Positions 21,382-32,008 of a DNA stretch of 64,000 nucleotides are shown here, in pieces (position 1 is the stretch's first letter; every line of letters starts with the position of its first letter). The notes under the pieces were generated by a model, which saw only the letters and a program-made list of their open reading frames with translations, was not told the DNA's origin and did no database searches. This DNA is from Catonia carolina (Eukaryota; Arthropoda; Insecta; Hemiptera; Achilidae): NCBI GenBank assembly GCA_035578175.1, contig JAQMRL010000008.1, forward strand, positions 5,804,883-5,868,882. The letters run 5' to 3'. Made by a program: the position numbers and the translations under genes.

Positions 21382-22227
21382 AACGTGCAATAAAATTTAC
21401 ATTGTTATTTTCTGTTAATTTTATTTTATTTACCGCTGTGTTATTAGGAGGTAATTCACAAAAAAATGAAATTTTGGTGCAAGTAATCATTGTACAGAAT
21501 TGCTTAAATCTAACGTGTAATTATGTTGACAAAGTAACTTTGATATAGGCAACGATAAGATACATTATTTAACCTATATTTTGTGGAAAAATATTCTCCT
21601 TAGTTAGGTGTGCTGTCTAACCTGACTTCACGAAACGTCTAAGCGTTTTGTCATAACTTTATAATCTCATGTTGAAGAAATTTGTTTTAATCTTATATTG
21701 TAATTTTTTTAAATTTAAAGTGAAATGACAATTGAAGGAAGGGGTCAGTTGGTGAATGTGTTACGTGATAATGTTCAATGATACTTACACAGAAATCTTT
21801 ATCTGATTCCATTAAGAAGATACTAAAGTATGAAAGTGTTGACATTTTTTTGTTAACTAGTTGTTAGTTAACACTTCATCCTTCATAAACATTTTATTAA
21901 AAAATATTTAAATGAAAGGTGTTATCTAAACAAAAATGGGATAAATTCATTTTAAAAACTATTGTAGAAAAGGGTTACAATACTTAAATAAATTCTCTGT
22001 GTGTGTGTTATATACTGACACCAAAAATTTAACTTTCTGAAATCAGTGAAGTAAGTTACACTTTTGAACTTTAACACTCAATTGCTCAGAACTGCATTTT
22101 TGTCATATAACACCTTCATCCACTGAACCCTTCAATTGTTATCATGGTACTTAGTTTAAGGATTAAACGTTAAAAACCATGTTTAATGCTAGCCTTCATT
22201 TACATTTTGTTTTAAAAGAACCATATT
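21382..22227. other. No gene or repeat identified
   Basis: AT-rich, no frame, no inverted ends and no similarity to other parts of the window that I could see. It would be intronic if the candidate plus-strand gene is real. Confidence 0.4.
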
Positions 22228-22500
22228 TTAACAATTTAGGCCTACTGTAAAAAATACAGGGGTTCTTTTCCGTTTTCTGTAGGCCAGTATCAAATTCGAA
22301 TTCCCTGAAGGGTTACACAATTCTCCCACTCCTGCGTCTAGTGCGCCAATCTGACTAAGCAATATTCCTGCGTAGTGTAAACTCCAAAACGGAAAAGACC
22401 CGTCACATCTTCTAGGATTATGCAATAACCCCTTTTTCAGAAGGAATTCTGCAGCATCTTCCTCAGTCCGAATATTATTAAGTAATTCTACAAAATTCAT
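22228..22500 (-). pseudogene. Possible Merlin/IS1016-type transposase N-terminus
   Basis: A 90-codon frame starts MNFVELLNNIRTEEDAAEFL followed by LKKGLLHNPRRCDGSFPFW. The pattern AxEFLxxxGLLHxxRxC resembles the N-terminal zinc-binding region of Merlin-type transposases, which would continue with CG..W.C..C; that is not seen here. After about residue 40 the frame no longer looks like the family. It neighbours a MITE (22569-22864) and its second half is repeated inverted at 22873-22970. Weak call. Confidence 0.3.
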
Positions 22501-22970
22501 AAAAGACTGTAGTAACTAACTGTGAAATCGGAGTGGAGTTGACATTACACAGGAATATTGCTACAGTTCAGCCATTCTTAGTTTGCTCCTACTGTCAACA
22601 AACCAAAGCCACCTACTACAGGGTGCACGCTAGAGTCCACGACTTTATGGATGTCGTATTTCCATTAAGTTAACTATCTTTTAAATTATAAGTACTTAAA
22701 ACATCAGTCATGATATGATGTAGGCCTAACAATTTCATTAAGAAAAAATCCTTTTAAAAGTATTTTGTTGTTACTTTTTAATTAGCGTGTACTCATTTTT
22801 ATATAATGCGCATGCTCAGTGACATCATTATTTGTTTACATTAGGAGCAAACTTAGAAAGGCTGGACTTTAGTCAGATTGGCACGCAGGAGTGGGAGAAT
22901 TGTGTAACCCTTCAGGGAATTCAAATTTGATAGTGCCATACAGAAAACTGAAAAGACCCAATACAGGTTA
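22246..22970. repeat. Inverted duplication flanking MITE E copy 2
   Basis: The 22246-22360 section (with TACACAATTCTCCCACTCCT and GCGCCAATCTGACTAAG) recurs in reverse complement at about 22873-22970 (CAGATTGGCACGCAGGAGTG, GAATTGTGTAACCCTTCAGG). About 500 bp including the MITE separate the arms. Confidence 0.7.
22569..22864. mobile_element. MITE family E, copy 2
   Basis: Same ends as at 7987-8324 (CAGCCWTTCTWAGTTTGCTC) and same interior landmarks in reverse order: GGGTGCACGCTAGAGTC, GATGTAGGCCTAACAATT and GCGCATGCTCAGTGACATCA. The interior is shorter (296 against 338 bp). Confidence 0.7.
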
Positions 22971-23204
22971 CCGAATACAGTATTGGTTTGTATGTTTGTG
23001 ATAAAATGTTTCATCCTCAGCAGTATTTTCAGAAGCGTTGTAGATGTTTAATGCATTTTTTTCCGTTTTATGTCCTAATTTAGTTTATTTTGTGCATAGT
23101 GGAGGCCAGTTACCAGCAACTATAACTAACGACTATGGAATAGACCCACATTTTAACTGTTTATAATTTGTCTGTTAGAGCTGTTAAAATTATGTCACCG
23201 TCAC

Positions 23205-23478
23205 CCCTTCTAATTAATCATTTACTGTGTTGCCGGCCTTCAATACTTCTTCCGTCCTTTGTCGGCGCGGTGGGCCCTTAAGCGGCGCCCCGACAAACCT
23301 TTCGGCTGCCTTCCGATAGAGGGCTTTGTTGCCAAGGCCGAGCGACTTACCGCCCCCTACCACAGCGCTCTCAGTAGTTATAAAAGCGCAGTGCTCTGAG
23401 CCGCTTGTCATTACACTCTACATTTCCGACGATGATCGACCGACTACATCCATGAGATAAAGAAGGAAGATGCTGTGG
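23205..23478. other. GC-rich patch with TATA-like box, product unknown
   Basis: Unusually GC-rich for this window. It has GTTATAAAAGCGCAG at about 23377-23391 and an ATG ~50 bp further on that opens only a 7-codon frame. On minus a 65-codon frame (23214-23411) ends in PPRRQRTEEVLKAGNTVND, which I do not recognise. The placement just upstream of the histone-type stem-loop array suggests remains of a gene unit whose coding part is gone; this is a guess. Confidence 0.3.
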
Positions 23479-23479
23479 G

Positions 23480-24561
23480 ACTTGCAGCAGCCACGCGCTG
23501 CCTACGCTGGTCTCCTTCGAGACCAGCGCAACGGTTTTTCTCAGGACCAATTTATTAAGGTTTTAACCGGCCCTTCTCAGGGCCATCAACCTGAGCCACG
23601 GCTCTCGTCGCAGCCACGCGCTGCCTACACCGGTCTCCTTCGAGACCAGCACAACGGTCCTTCTGGACCAGTGTTTCCCAACCAGTGGTCCGTGAGAGCC
23701 TTCGGGGTGGTCCGTGAGAGTCCGGTGACTACTTATAAAAAAGTATTATTTTCCCATGATTAAATCAAAGTTACGATTTTCATTGAACAAGATTAAGTAA
23801 AGGTAGAAGAGTTGTGGTGTAAGAAAGCCCTGGGCTTCCCCAAGATTCGGCAAGTAGCTTTGCGGTATCTTATGATTTTTTTCAACCACTTATTTGTGTG
23901 AGGAGGGGTTCTCTAGTTAATTGTTAATTAAAAACAAACAACGAAATCGGCTAAGTGTAAGCAGTGATTTGAGAGTAGCTCTTAGCAAGAGCCTAAAACC
24001 TAGAATTCCTCAGCTAGTCAGAAAGATTCGTGCACAAAAGTCGCACCAAAATTTTCATTTCATTTTTAATTCTTGTTTTAATTTTCATTGTTATTTTCGA
24101 CTAAGTAAATTTTGTATTCCTTATTTTATTAAAAGACAATTTACAATTAAAATATTTTTACTTTTTGTGATGTACAATGTACCCTACTTTCTGAAAATAA
24201 CAATTATATGTTTGTAAGTAATAATAGTTTCTTAATTAATAATAATAGTTTGTTTCTGAAAATTTGTTTTATTTAATCACCTTTTAATTTGGTTACAACT
24301 GATAAGATATATGCAATAATGTAATGGGTGGTCCGTGGTAGTTCACTTTCAGGCTGAGTGGTCCGCAGACCACTGCGGGTTGGGAACCACTGTTCTGGGC
24401 CAATTTAATAAGGTTTTAACTGGCCCTTCTCAGGGCCATCAACCTGAGCCACAGCTCTCGTCGCAGCCACGCGCTGCCTACACCGGTCTCCTTTGAGACC
24501 GGCACAATTGGTCCTTCTCAGGACCAATTCATTAACGTTTACACCGGCCCTTTTCAGGGCC
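23480..24561 (+). repeat. Tandem hairpin array with histone-type 3' stem-loops
   Basis: Units of about 122 bp repeat in tandem (2.5-3 units, one split by a hAT element). Each contains, in order, GCAGCCACGCGCTGC, GGTCTCCTTCGAGACC, a GGTCCTTCTCAGGACC-type loop and a GGCCCTTCTCAGGGCC-type loop. Five sites match the metazoan histone mRNA 3' stem-loop consensus GGYYYTTYTNARRRCC over all 16 positions: 23533-23548, 23569-23584, 24422-24437, 24510-24525 and 24546-24561. Further hairpins (GAGCCACGGCTC; GTCCGCCCCGGCGGAC at about 24575) accompany them. No histone coding sequence is visible. Confidence 0.7.
23669..24392. mobile_element. hAT-like non-autonomous element inserted in the hairpin array
   Basis: Ends CAGTGTTTCCCAACC and, from the right, CAGTGGTTCCCAACCCGCAG are classic hAT inverted repeats. 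The 8-bp flanks are TTCTGGAC (23661-23668) and TTCTGGGC (24393-24400), one mismatch. It carries second inverted patches with GTGGTCCGTGAGAG/GGTGGTCCGTGG. No transposase. Confidence 0.85.
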
Positions 24562-24816
24562 ATCAAACACCTCTGTCCGCCCCGGCGGACCCACACGTAA
24601 ACCTTTTCAGGTGGCCCTGAACAGGGCCCACCAAACAGATAAGGTTAGCCACTTTATGTCGCCATCTGGTGACAATTACTTTAGTTGAATAATATTTAAT
24701 ATTTTATTGACTGGTATTAGAATGACTTCCATTATTTATTTATACGTTAACTTGTATTATTAAAAATAATGTTAATTTATATTAATTGTAGTAATTATTT
24801 TCTCTTGTTTGTACAG

Positions 24817-24850
24817 GTTGAATTTGTTGTGAATATAGCAAAATGAACAG
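24817..24850 (+). CDS. Candidate small host gene, first coding exon
   Basis: TTGTTTGTACAG acceptor at 24816, 34-bp exon, donor CAG/GTGATG at 24850/24851. The ATG at 24843 has an insect-like context (GCAAAATGA). Only 8 coding bases (Met, Asn and two bases of an Arg codon) lie here. The reason to propose it is that it joins in phase with open exons at 36655-36765 and 48610-48646 to give a 51-codon protein. A 34-bp exon with a poor donor could be chance. Confidence 0.3.
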
Positions 24851-25337
24851 GTGATGGAAGCAATCATGGATCAGGGACTTAAGGTGATTCTAAAAGGTGA
24901 AAATCAAAATGGGATCAAGTTTGGTAGTAACTTAATGGTACAAGCAATATGTTCGCCAACAATCTGCTCTGACGGCTTCAGCTACTGGCACCAAAAGTAC
25001 ATTTGGTTGGTAGCATTTGCTCTTTACCCAAAAACTAAAACTCTTAAACAGTTAAAAAAAATTATTGTGCCCATGTTCTATTAAATATTTATCTGACAAC
25101 ATTCTCAAAACCTACTTAATGAACAACGCATAACACACATCTCTAACCTCAACTTTTACTTTTCGTTATAATTGAATAGAAGCACTAATCTACTAGTGCT
25201 CTAACAGTGTACTTAGGTACTAAAATGGTACTAGATTCAGAATAAATGAACAGACTTCGTCAAATGACGTGATTAGCATTCAAAGTGTTAAATGCAATAC
25301 GTAGTTCTTTTGTTTGACATTGTTTTTCAATATAAAA
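24851..25337. other. No gene seen
   Basis: A 77-codon frame from 24851 (MMEAIMDQGLKVILKGENQN..) has no recognised similarity and would be intronic in the candidate gene. Otherwise AT-rich sequence up to the HINE. Confidence 0.35.
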
Positions 25338-26022
25338 AAAATGGTGTGAAACACTCAACACAACTTTCTCTTGCCAATGCAAATAATTAACAATAAACCT
25401 AACATTAGTAATAAAACATTAGAAATATACAAAAAAACTAACCTCAAAAAACATTTATTCTTAATTTAATCTTGAGTAAAAACCATGAAGTGAAAATCAA
25501 CCTCAGTTTAGCTAAAAAATACGGAAAATCACTCTTTTACGCTAAACTAGGCTCTGTAGAGACAAATGCTCTAAGTAAAAGTCGTAGATCGTTTAATTTC
25601 GTATAATTTTATTATAGTCAATACACTTTTGTCGTAAAATGCATACTAAAGCCGAAATCTTTAAAAAATCGATTTTTTTACACAATTTCATGAGAAAAAA
25701 ACAGAAAATCGCTAATTACCGGTAAACTAACTTTTTGAAATAAAAGTTAAGTTTTTAAATTTTCTACAACTTATATTGTATAAATTTTTATGCTAAAATT
25801 CATATTAAAGCTGTAATCTTAAAAAAACAATTTTTTTACGTGAAAACAGCCTCACCAAGAATTTCAGCAAACATGGCGCCTACCCTATCTTGTAGAGCAT
25901 AAAAAATTGAGTGAACTGGGCGATTTTAAAAAGCATCGTAGGACCAGTTTTTTAGAAACTCCCAAAAAAGTGAAAAATTACACGAATAAAGTATTGCTTC
26001 CAGTTGACTGATTTTGATGAAA
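25338..26022 (-). mobile_element. HINE copy 4, 3' three-quarters
   Basis: Begins with the terminal stem-loop and runs to GATTTTGATGAAAC, where a CR1 A tail interrupts it. The missing remainder resumes, with no gap in the consensus, at 33287 (TGTTCGTGTTGGGTCCGG) and finishes after another CR1 at about 36529-36557. Confidence 0.85.
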
Positions 26023-26156
26023 CTTTTTTTTCGCCCTGGAGACTCCAGGAGGAGTATAGGACATGTCGCCAGATATAACACCTGAAATACATATAAGAAT
26101 CACACAATGTATCGCTACTATCAAGAAAGAAATTCGTGTACGCTATAAAAAGTTTC

Positions 26157-26340
26157 GCCGGCCGCGTTGGCGATGTTGGTAACGTGCTCGCCTCTCATCA
26201 CGCGGCCTTGGGTTCGAATCCCACTCGGGCATGGCATTTTTTCATACGTTTCAAAAAATTCATTTCATCCTTCACCGTCTGCATTAGCAGCAATTTGCAA
26301 AACAGTCGGACGTTAAACCAAAAAAAAAAAAAAAAAAAAA
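26157..26340 (+). mobile_element. SINE-F, copy 2 (best copy)
   Basis: Begins GCCGGCCGCGTTGGCGATGT, has a perfect B box GGTTCGAATCC (about 26212-26222) and ends GTTAAACC plus ~20 A. AAAAAGTTTC precedes (26147-26156) and follows it (A tail joined to GTTTC at 26341). The CR1 fragment at 18385-18400 shows the same site empty. Confidence 0.9.
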
Positions 26341-29129
26341 GTTTCACTGATCAAGTAATTTTTTCAATTTTTTTTAAAGGAATTCAAATCCTCACAACAC
26401 TTTAAAGATTGGGGTAATTTATTTATGAATTTTCTCCCTGCATAAGTAGGTTTTTGTTCAAACAATTTTGTGGAGTGATTAGCCACATAATAATCATTCC
26501 TGTTTCTCGTGTTATGATTGTGAACATTGAAATTCTGCTTAAAATTATTTTGCCTAACATACATAATCACCTGAAAAATGTAGAGAGAGGGAACTAACTG
26601 TAAGCAATTTAAGCTTCTTAAATAGTGGTGTGGATGAGGTTAGCTGGTTAGCTCCCACCATACACCTAATAGCTTTCTTTTGAATTTTAAAAACCCTATT
26701 CATATTACCCATGCTAGAATTACCCCATACTAAAATACCATACCGGATATGAGACAGAATGAGGCCATGATAAGCTGCCATTAGTAATTTTTTATCATTT
26801 AATCTGGCGATTTGTTTTAGTGCAAATACCCCAGATGATATTTTACTACAAACTTGATTGATATAGAAGTCCCAAGACAAAGATCTATCTAGAGATACGC
26901 CCAGGAACTTCACTGTTTCTACATGCTCTAAACTATTATTATGAATAAATACATCCACTTTTCTACTTTCTTTAATGTTATGTTTATTTTTAAACTGCAA
27001 GTACTGACACTTTTTCCCATTAACTGTTAATAACATTGATTCAAGAACTGTACTACGGACTCTATGTTAACATGTGTATTTACTTCAAGAGCATCTACCA
27101 GTAAACTGTTACTGATTACTGAAGTATCATCAGCAAACAACAAAGCTCTGCCATTAGGTATGACTTCTGGTAACCTATTAATATACAATAGAAACAGAAT
27201 TGGACCTAAAACTGACCCTTGTGGAACGCCTGCTTTGACTTCAAGCTTTCCAGATACAACCTTTGTAAGTTTCCCTCTAACAACCCTAGTTAACTCCACA
27301 CACTGTAATCTATTAATAAGGTAAGATTGAAACCATTTCAATTATACATCCCTAACGCCTAATGACTCTAGTGTTTTCAATAAAATTTCATGATCAACAC
27401 AATCGAAAGCTTTACTCAGATCCAGAAACACTGCCAATGCTTTCTCCCCGGCATCCAATATATCAACTACTTGCTCCACAAGTGAAACAATTGCAGTTTT
27501 AGTTGATCTACCTTTTTGGAAACCATGCTGATCCTCTGAGATGATTAGGTTTTCAGTCAAGAAACTGATTAACCTAATAAATACTACCTTTTCAAAAATT
27601 TTACTGATTGTGTTTAAAATACTTATGGGCCTATAATTTTCAACTAACTGGCTATCTCCATTCTTAAATATAGGCAATATTTTAGCCTCCTTCAGTTTGT
27701 TTGGAAATACACCTGTTTCGAGTGAGAAGTTAATCAAATGAAGGAGAGGAGTAATTAAAAGATGTTTACATTCTTTAACAATTATACTAGAAATCCCATC
27801 TAACCCACATGTTTTCTTACTGTTCAAACTATCAATAACTGATTCCAATTTCTCACTTGAAACTAGGCTAAATAAGAATTGATTTACTACCTTGTTACCT
27901 TTTGGATCATAACATCCCACTGTTTCCCCAATCTGTTGTTTAAGTTTTAAAGCTACTTCCTGGTAATATTTGTTAAAATAATTACAAATTTCTACACCAT
28001 TCTGTATAGGTTCATTGTTTTTGTTAACAATAATAGGTATGTCAGTAAAACCTTTATTGCTAACTACACCTCGATTCTTATTTATTATTTCCCATATAGC
28101 TGAGTTTAGATTTGGTGATTTATGAAGGACTTCAGCAGTTTTTTTGCATTTAGCTCTCTGGACTTCTCTGGCATAATGTTTTTTAATAGTTTTGTACCTT
28201 TGTTCGTTAAAGGTAGTCCTATGTGAAAGAAAATCTGAGTATACATCTCTAACTTCAGACCTCATTTTCAAAATTTCCCCTGTGACCCACTCATCTGTTT
28301 CCCTGACAATATTTTTTACATCTTCCTTTTTAATTGGTCAACTATTATTATAATGAAATTTTAATGTTTCAATAAAATTATGATATTTCTGATTAATGTC
28401 AGAAGAATTGAAAACAGTCTTCCAATCCTCTTTGGATAAACTGTGTAACAAACAATTAATATTCCGTTGGTCTTCCTGCCTAAATTCTTTAATAATTTTT
28501 TGATTAGGGACATGACTACCTAAATCCTGAATCTCTAATACTTGGTACCCGTGATCAGAGAGCTCTGAACCCCTTAACCTAACCTGACAACTCACCATAT
28601 TTGTTAAGATATTATCTATTATGGTTTGTGAGTGACTAGTAATTCTTGTATAACCTTTAACTTTTATATCAAGATTGTTCATCTCCACAATATCCCTAAA
28701 CTGTTCAGCCATTTTATTTTGAACAGCAAGATTTACATTAAAATCACCCAAAACTACCACTTTTACATATCGTTCTGTTAAAACTTCCAGTAGTTCACTG
28801 AACGATGAACAGAACTGACACCAGTCACCATTAGGGGATCTATAGACACCCACCACAGCCATCTTTCCCCTCTTTTCTAACCTAACTTCTACCCCAGCCA
28901 CTTCAATATCCATTTCCCGAGAAAACCGTTCTAAATAAGGTAAGTTACGAGTGTCAAGTTTCTTACTTGCATTAGCTAATATACAAACCCCCCCCCCCAC
29001 TTTTGTGCATTTTCCTACAATATGAAGCAATAATAGAAAACCCTGAAAAGTTTATTAGTGACATCTCATTGCATTTTAACCCGTGTTCTGTAAATACCAC
29101 CATATCTGGGTTCTCAGAACTTAAAAATA

Positions 29130-30474
29130 CGAGGGCCATCCGGAAAGTAGTACCCGTTTCCGCCGCATGAGGTGCTGACGAGGCGAGCAGCCGCCGGTCA
29201 AGGTCAGATCGCTTCAGTGGCTTGTCTGCCTTCTCTGTTGTAAGTTCCGCGACGCTAGCATTGCCTGTCTTGTTTCTGTGACCGTTCATAATGTTTAAAA
29301 AAATTGAGAACGCCGCCAGTTGTGAAGTGAGGGCTGTAATAAAATTTTTCAATGCAAGAAACGTTCGACCTTGTGATATTCATCGCCAATTAAAGGAAGT
29401 GTATGGAGACGATGTGATGGATGAGTCATCTGTTCGGCGCTGGTGTCGTAATTTTAACTTGGGGAGGGGGAACACACACGACAATGAGCGTTCAGGGAGA
29501 CCATCTGTCATTACAGATCAACTGCTGAGGTCAGTAGACGAATTCGTGAGGCACGATCGGCGCGTTACAATTGATGACATCTGTGAACATATCCCTAATG
29601 TTTCTCGCACAATTCTTCATGAAATTGTCAAAGACCATCTGCATTATTCAAAAATTTGCGCAAGGTGGGTCCCTCGCATGCTTACAGATGAGCACAAAAC
29701 CAAGCGTATGGCTGCTGCATTAACATTTTTGGAACGTTATTCTGATGAAGCAGACGCGTTCTTGAATCGCATAGTTACTGGTGATGAAACGTGGGTTTGT
29801 TATGCTTCACCTGAGAGTAAACGACAGTCAATGGAGTGGCATCATCCTCATTCACCAAAGAAACCAAAAAAATTCAAGACTGTTCTGTCCACCAGGAAAC
29901 TTATGGCAACCATTTTCTGGGATCGACGTGGTATACTGCTTATTGATTTTATGGCCCGTGGAGACACTATTAACGCTAATGCGTATTGTGAAACATTAAA
30001 GAAATTACGGCGGGCAATACAAAATCGACGGAGAGGTCTATTGTCTGATGGCGTCATTCTCCTCCATGACAATGCCAGGCCTCATGCAGCGGGGATAACA
30101 CAACAACTTCTGCAGCAATTCAATTGGGAAATTTTCGACCATCCACTGTATAGCCCGGACTTGGCCCCTTCAGATTTTCATCTCTTTACAAAACTTAAAG
30201 AGTTTTTGGCGGGAAAAAGATTTGACAGCGATGAAGAACTTAAAGAAGGTGTGACTACGTATTTCGATCGGCTAACGGCGGAGGAATATGATGCTGGAAT
30301 ACAAAAACTCATCACACGTTATGACAAATGCTTAAATTTGCTTGGAGATTATGTGGAGAAGTAGTTTAAGGTATGTTCTTTTCAATAAAAATGTTTACAT
30401 TTGTTAATATTTACTTCTTTTTAATATTTACGTCTTTATTTCACAAACGGGTACTACTTTCCGGATGGCCCTCG
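29130..30474 (+). mobile_element. Intact mariner transposon inside CR1-A
   Basis: TA at 29128-29129 and 30475-30476 flanks exactly matching ~28-bp inverted ends (CGAGGGCCATCCGGAAAGTA then GTACCCGTTT). Length 1,345 bp, with one uninterrupted transposase. It is in opposite orientation to the CR1 ORFs it splits. Perfect ends plus an unbroken gene indicate recent arrival. Confidence 0.95.
29291..30364 (+). CDS. Mariner transposase, DD34D, full length (357 aa)
   Basis: Cut-and-paste transposase acting on its own inverted ends. Domains in order: N-terminal paired helix-turn-helix DNA-binding region (about 1-115, with RSGRPSV at 67-73), the WVPRMLT linker motif (126-132), and the catalytic core with Asp165 (GDETW), Asp260 (LLHDNARPH) and Asp295 (YSPDLAPSDFH). 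The last two are separated by 34 residues, the DD34D signature. The C-terminus CLNLLGDYVEK is that of the family, and 357 codons is slightly longer than the usual ~345. The start at 29291 directly precedes the conserved N-terminal block; 161 bp of 5' leader separate it from the end. No stop or frameshift; activity is plausible but not shown. Confidence 0.95.
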   Translation: MFKKIENAASCEVRAVIKFFNARNVRPCDIHRQLKEVYGDDVMDESSVRRWCRNFNLGRGNTHDNERSGRPSVITDQLLRSVDEFVRHDRRVTIDDICEHIPNVSRTILHEIVKDHLHYSKICARWVPRMLTDEHKTKRMAAALTFLERYSDEADAFLNRIVTGDETWVCYASPESKRQSMEWHHPHSPKKPKKFKTVLSTRKLMATIFWDRRGILLIDFMARGDTINANAYCETLKKLRRAIQNRRRGLLSDGVILLHDNARPHAAGITQQLLQQFNWEIFDHPLYSPDLAPSDFHLFTKLKEFLAGKRFDSDEELKEGVTTYFDRLTAEEYDAGIQKLITRYDKCLNLLGDYVEK

Positions 30475-30719
30475 TATATCTAACCTATCCATTTTATTCC
30501 CTAAATATTGAATATTTTGATGTAAAATAGAGAAGTGGGATGCATTATTTTCCTGATTATTTTGGTTATCTACAACTGCGTTGACTCCAATTATGGGAGC
30601 TGGTCGCAGCCTATTTACTAACCTGACATCATGTATACCTAACCTACCGTTACTATAATTACAAACGTGTGATCTCTTCTTAAGTTGTGTTTCACCAATA
30701 AAACCTAACCTTATATTTC

Positions 30720-31431
30720 CTATCTCTTTACCCCTTGTTTCAGCCAACTCATTAAAAAAGACTCTTTAGCTTTTAATCTGTCAGGGAGTTTACTAGTGAC
30801 GAGGGATGCTATCCTATCACACAACACGTTTTTACCAGACTGATTCAAATGTAACCCATGATTAGTGTAATTAGTACGATTAAGCCTTTCATTGATAAAA
30901 TTAATTTTAATCCTGTTTACTATTTTATTTTCTAGGCTATTAATTTTTTTATGAATATCACGGTTTAGTTTATTTATTACTTTGTTTAGTTCTGGCTTGT
31001 CATGTCGAACGGGAATTGTATTTATGATTAAATTTGTTTTATTGCTCATTGGAACCAGTTTTCCAATTGTCTTTAAGATTTGAGGAGTATTTTGGAAATT
31101 TTTAGAACTGATATCATTGGTTCCTCCTATAATTATCAAATGATCATTCTTAGTAAGGGTTTTTAAATCATCTTTAGCTGATTTTACTACTTCTTTTAAA
31201 GGGGCATTCGGCTTAAAAACTACACTAACATCAAAATCATTTAATTTTTTACTTAACAGATCACAGCACCCACGTCCGTGGCTGTCCGCAAGCACCAAGA
31301 CCTTGTTTTTATTCTTATTGTTTATTTTAGTAGCTTTTTTAGATCCTAATGCTTCACTGTACAAAAGTTTCTTTGGATCATTTTTTACCATTGAATTAGA
31401 TTTGGTTTTAGGGGTATTATTTATTTTGCTG

Positions 31432-31472
<41 letters not shown>

Positions 31473-31814
31473 TAACCCTACCACATTTTTAAATTTTAAA
31501 TTAACTAATTTTATCTCATTTTCTAAAATTTTATTTGCTTCCATAAGTTTATTAATTTCGACTTTATGATCATTTTCATTTATTTTAATTATCTCTTTAA
31601 GTGAAGCTATCTCTTGTTCCAGTTTATTTCTTATATCCTCGTTTAATTTATTGCTATTTATTATGGATTCCCTAATGTTTTTTTGTTCTTCAATTAATTT
31701 AGCTACTTTACTTTCAAGTCTAATGGGGGACGTTATGTTTATTTTCGACTGCGTAACAGGTGGAGAGGTCTTGTTTTTACCTAATGTTCCAATTTTACTG
31801 GCCATTCTTAACAA
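30720..31814 (-). CDS. CR1-A ORF1: coiled coil plus SGNH/GDSL-like esterase domain (364 aa)
   Basis: Presumed nucleic-acid-binding/chaperone protein of the retrotransposon particle. Residues ~33-110 form a charged, heptad-like coiled coil. Residues 115-128 are a run of Asn encoded by an (ATT)n microsatellite on plus. Residues ~170-345 form an SGNH fold: ADSHGR with Ser178, GGTND at 230-234, and HGLHLN at 319-324. An esterase in ORF1 is a known feature of CR1-type elements; its job in transposition is unsettled. No zinc knuckle or PHD finger is visible. The frame is intact although ORF2 is dead. Its C-terminus overlaps the ORF2 start. Confidence 0.85.
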
Positions 31815-32008
31815 TATCTATTTAATTTTAAAATATTTTATATTATTATAAAAATTAAAACAAATTTTAACGTTTAATTGGGTACACAAACTTTCACGGA
31901 AATCACAGAGATATTACGGGTTAGACCTAACCTCAAAATTACGACTAACTTTATTTTGTAAAAATTAAAAAATATCGCTGAAAAAATGGACAAACTAAAT
32001 TACTATAC

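Larger units (their letters stand above)
26364..30747 (-). pseudogene. CR1-A ORF2: endonuclease and reverse transcriptase, broken
   Basis: The N-terminus lies at 30747-30480 with HFSILHQNIQYLGNKMDRLD, the start of an apurinic-type endonuclease. After the mariner it continues at 29129 (ENPDMVVFTEHGLKCNEM). Breaks: a frameshift at an 11-base C run (28988-28998), a stop at 28338, a stop at 27342, and frameshifts near 27030 and 26560. The RT keeps LDLSKAFDCVDH, AGVPQGSVLGP and FADDTS. Aligned with copy B at 33901-36465, the stops replace Cys and Glu codons. ORF2 begins overlapping the end of ORF1 by 28 bp. Confidence 0.88.

Noticed and set aside
23470..23763. 97-codon plus frame through the hairpin array
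   Set aside because: It crosses the hAT insertion boundary and repeats with the tandem unit; not a gene.
28988..28998. 11-base C run as a programmed frameshift site in CR1 ORF2
   Set aside because: The same element has several other stops and frameshifts and copy B reads through without it, so slippage damage is simpler.
31303..31569. 88-codon plus frame very rich in Leu/Phe, membrane-like
   Set aside because: It is the antisense of the Asn run and coiled coil of CR1 ORF1.
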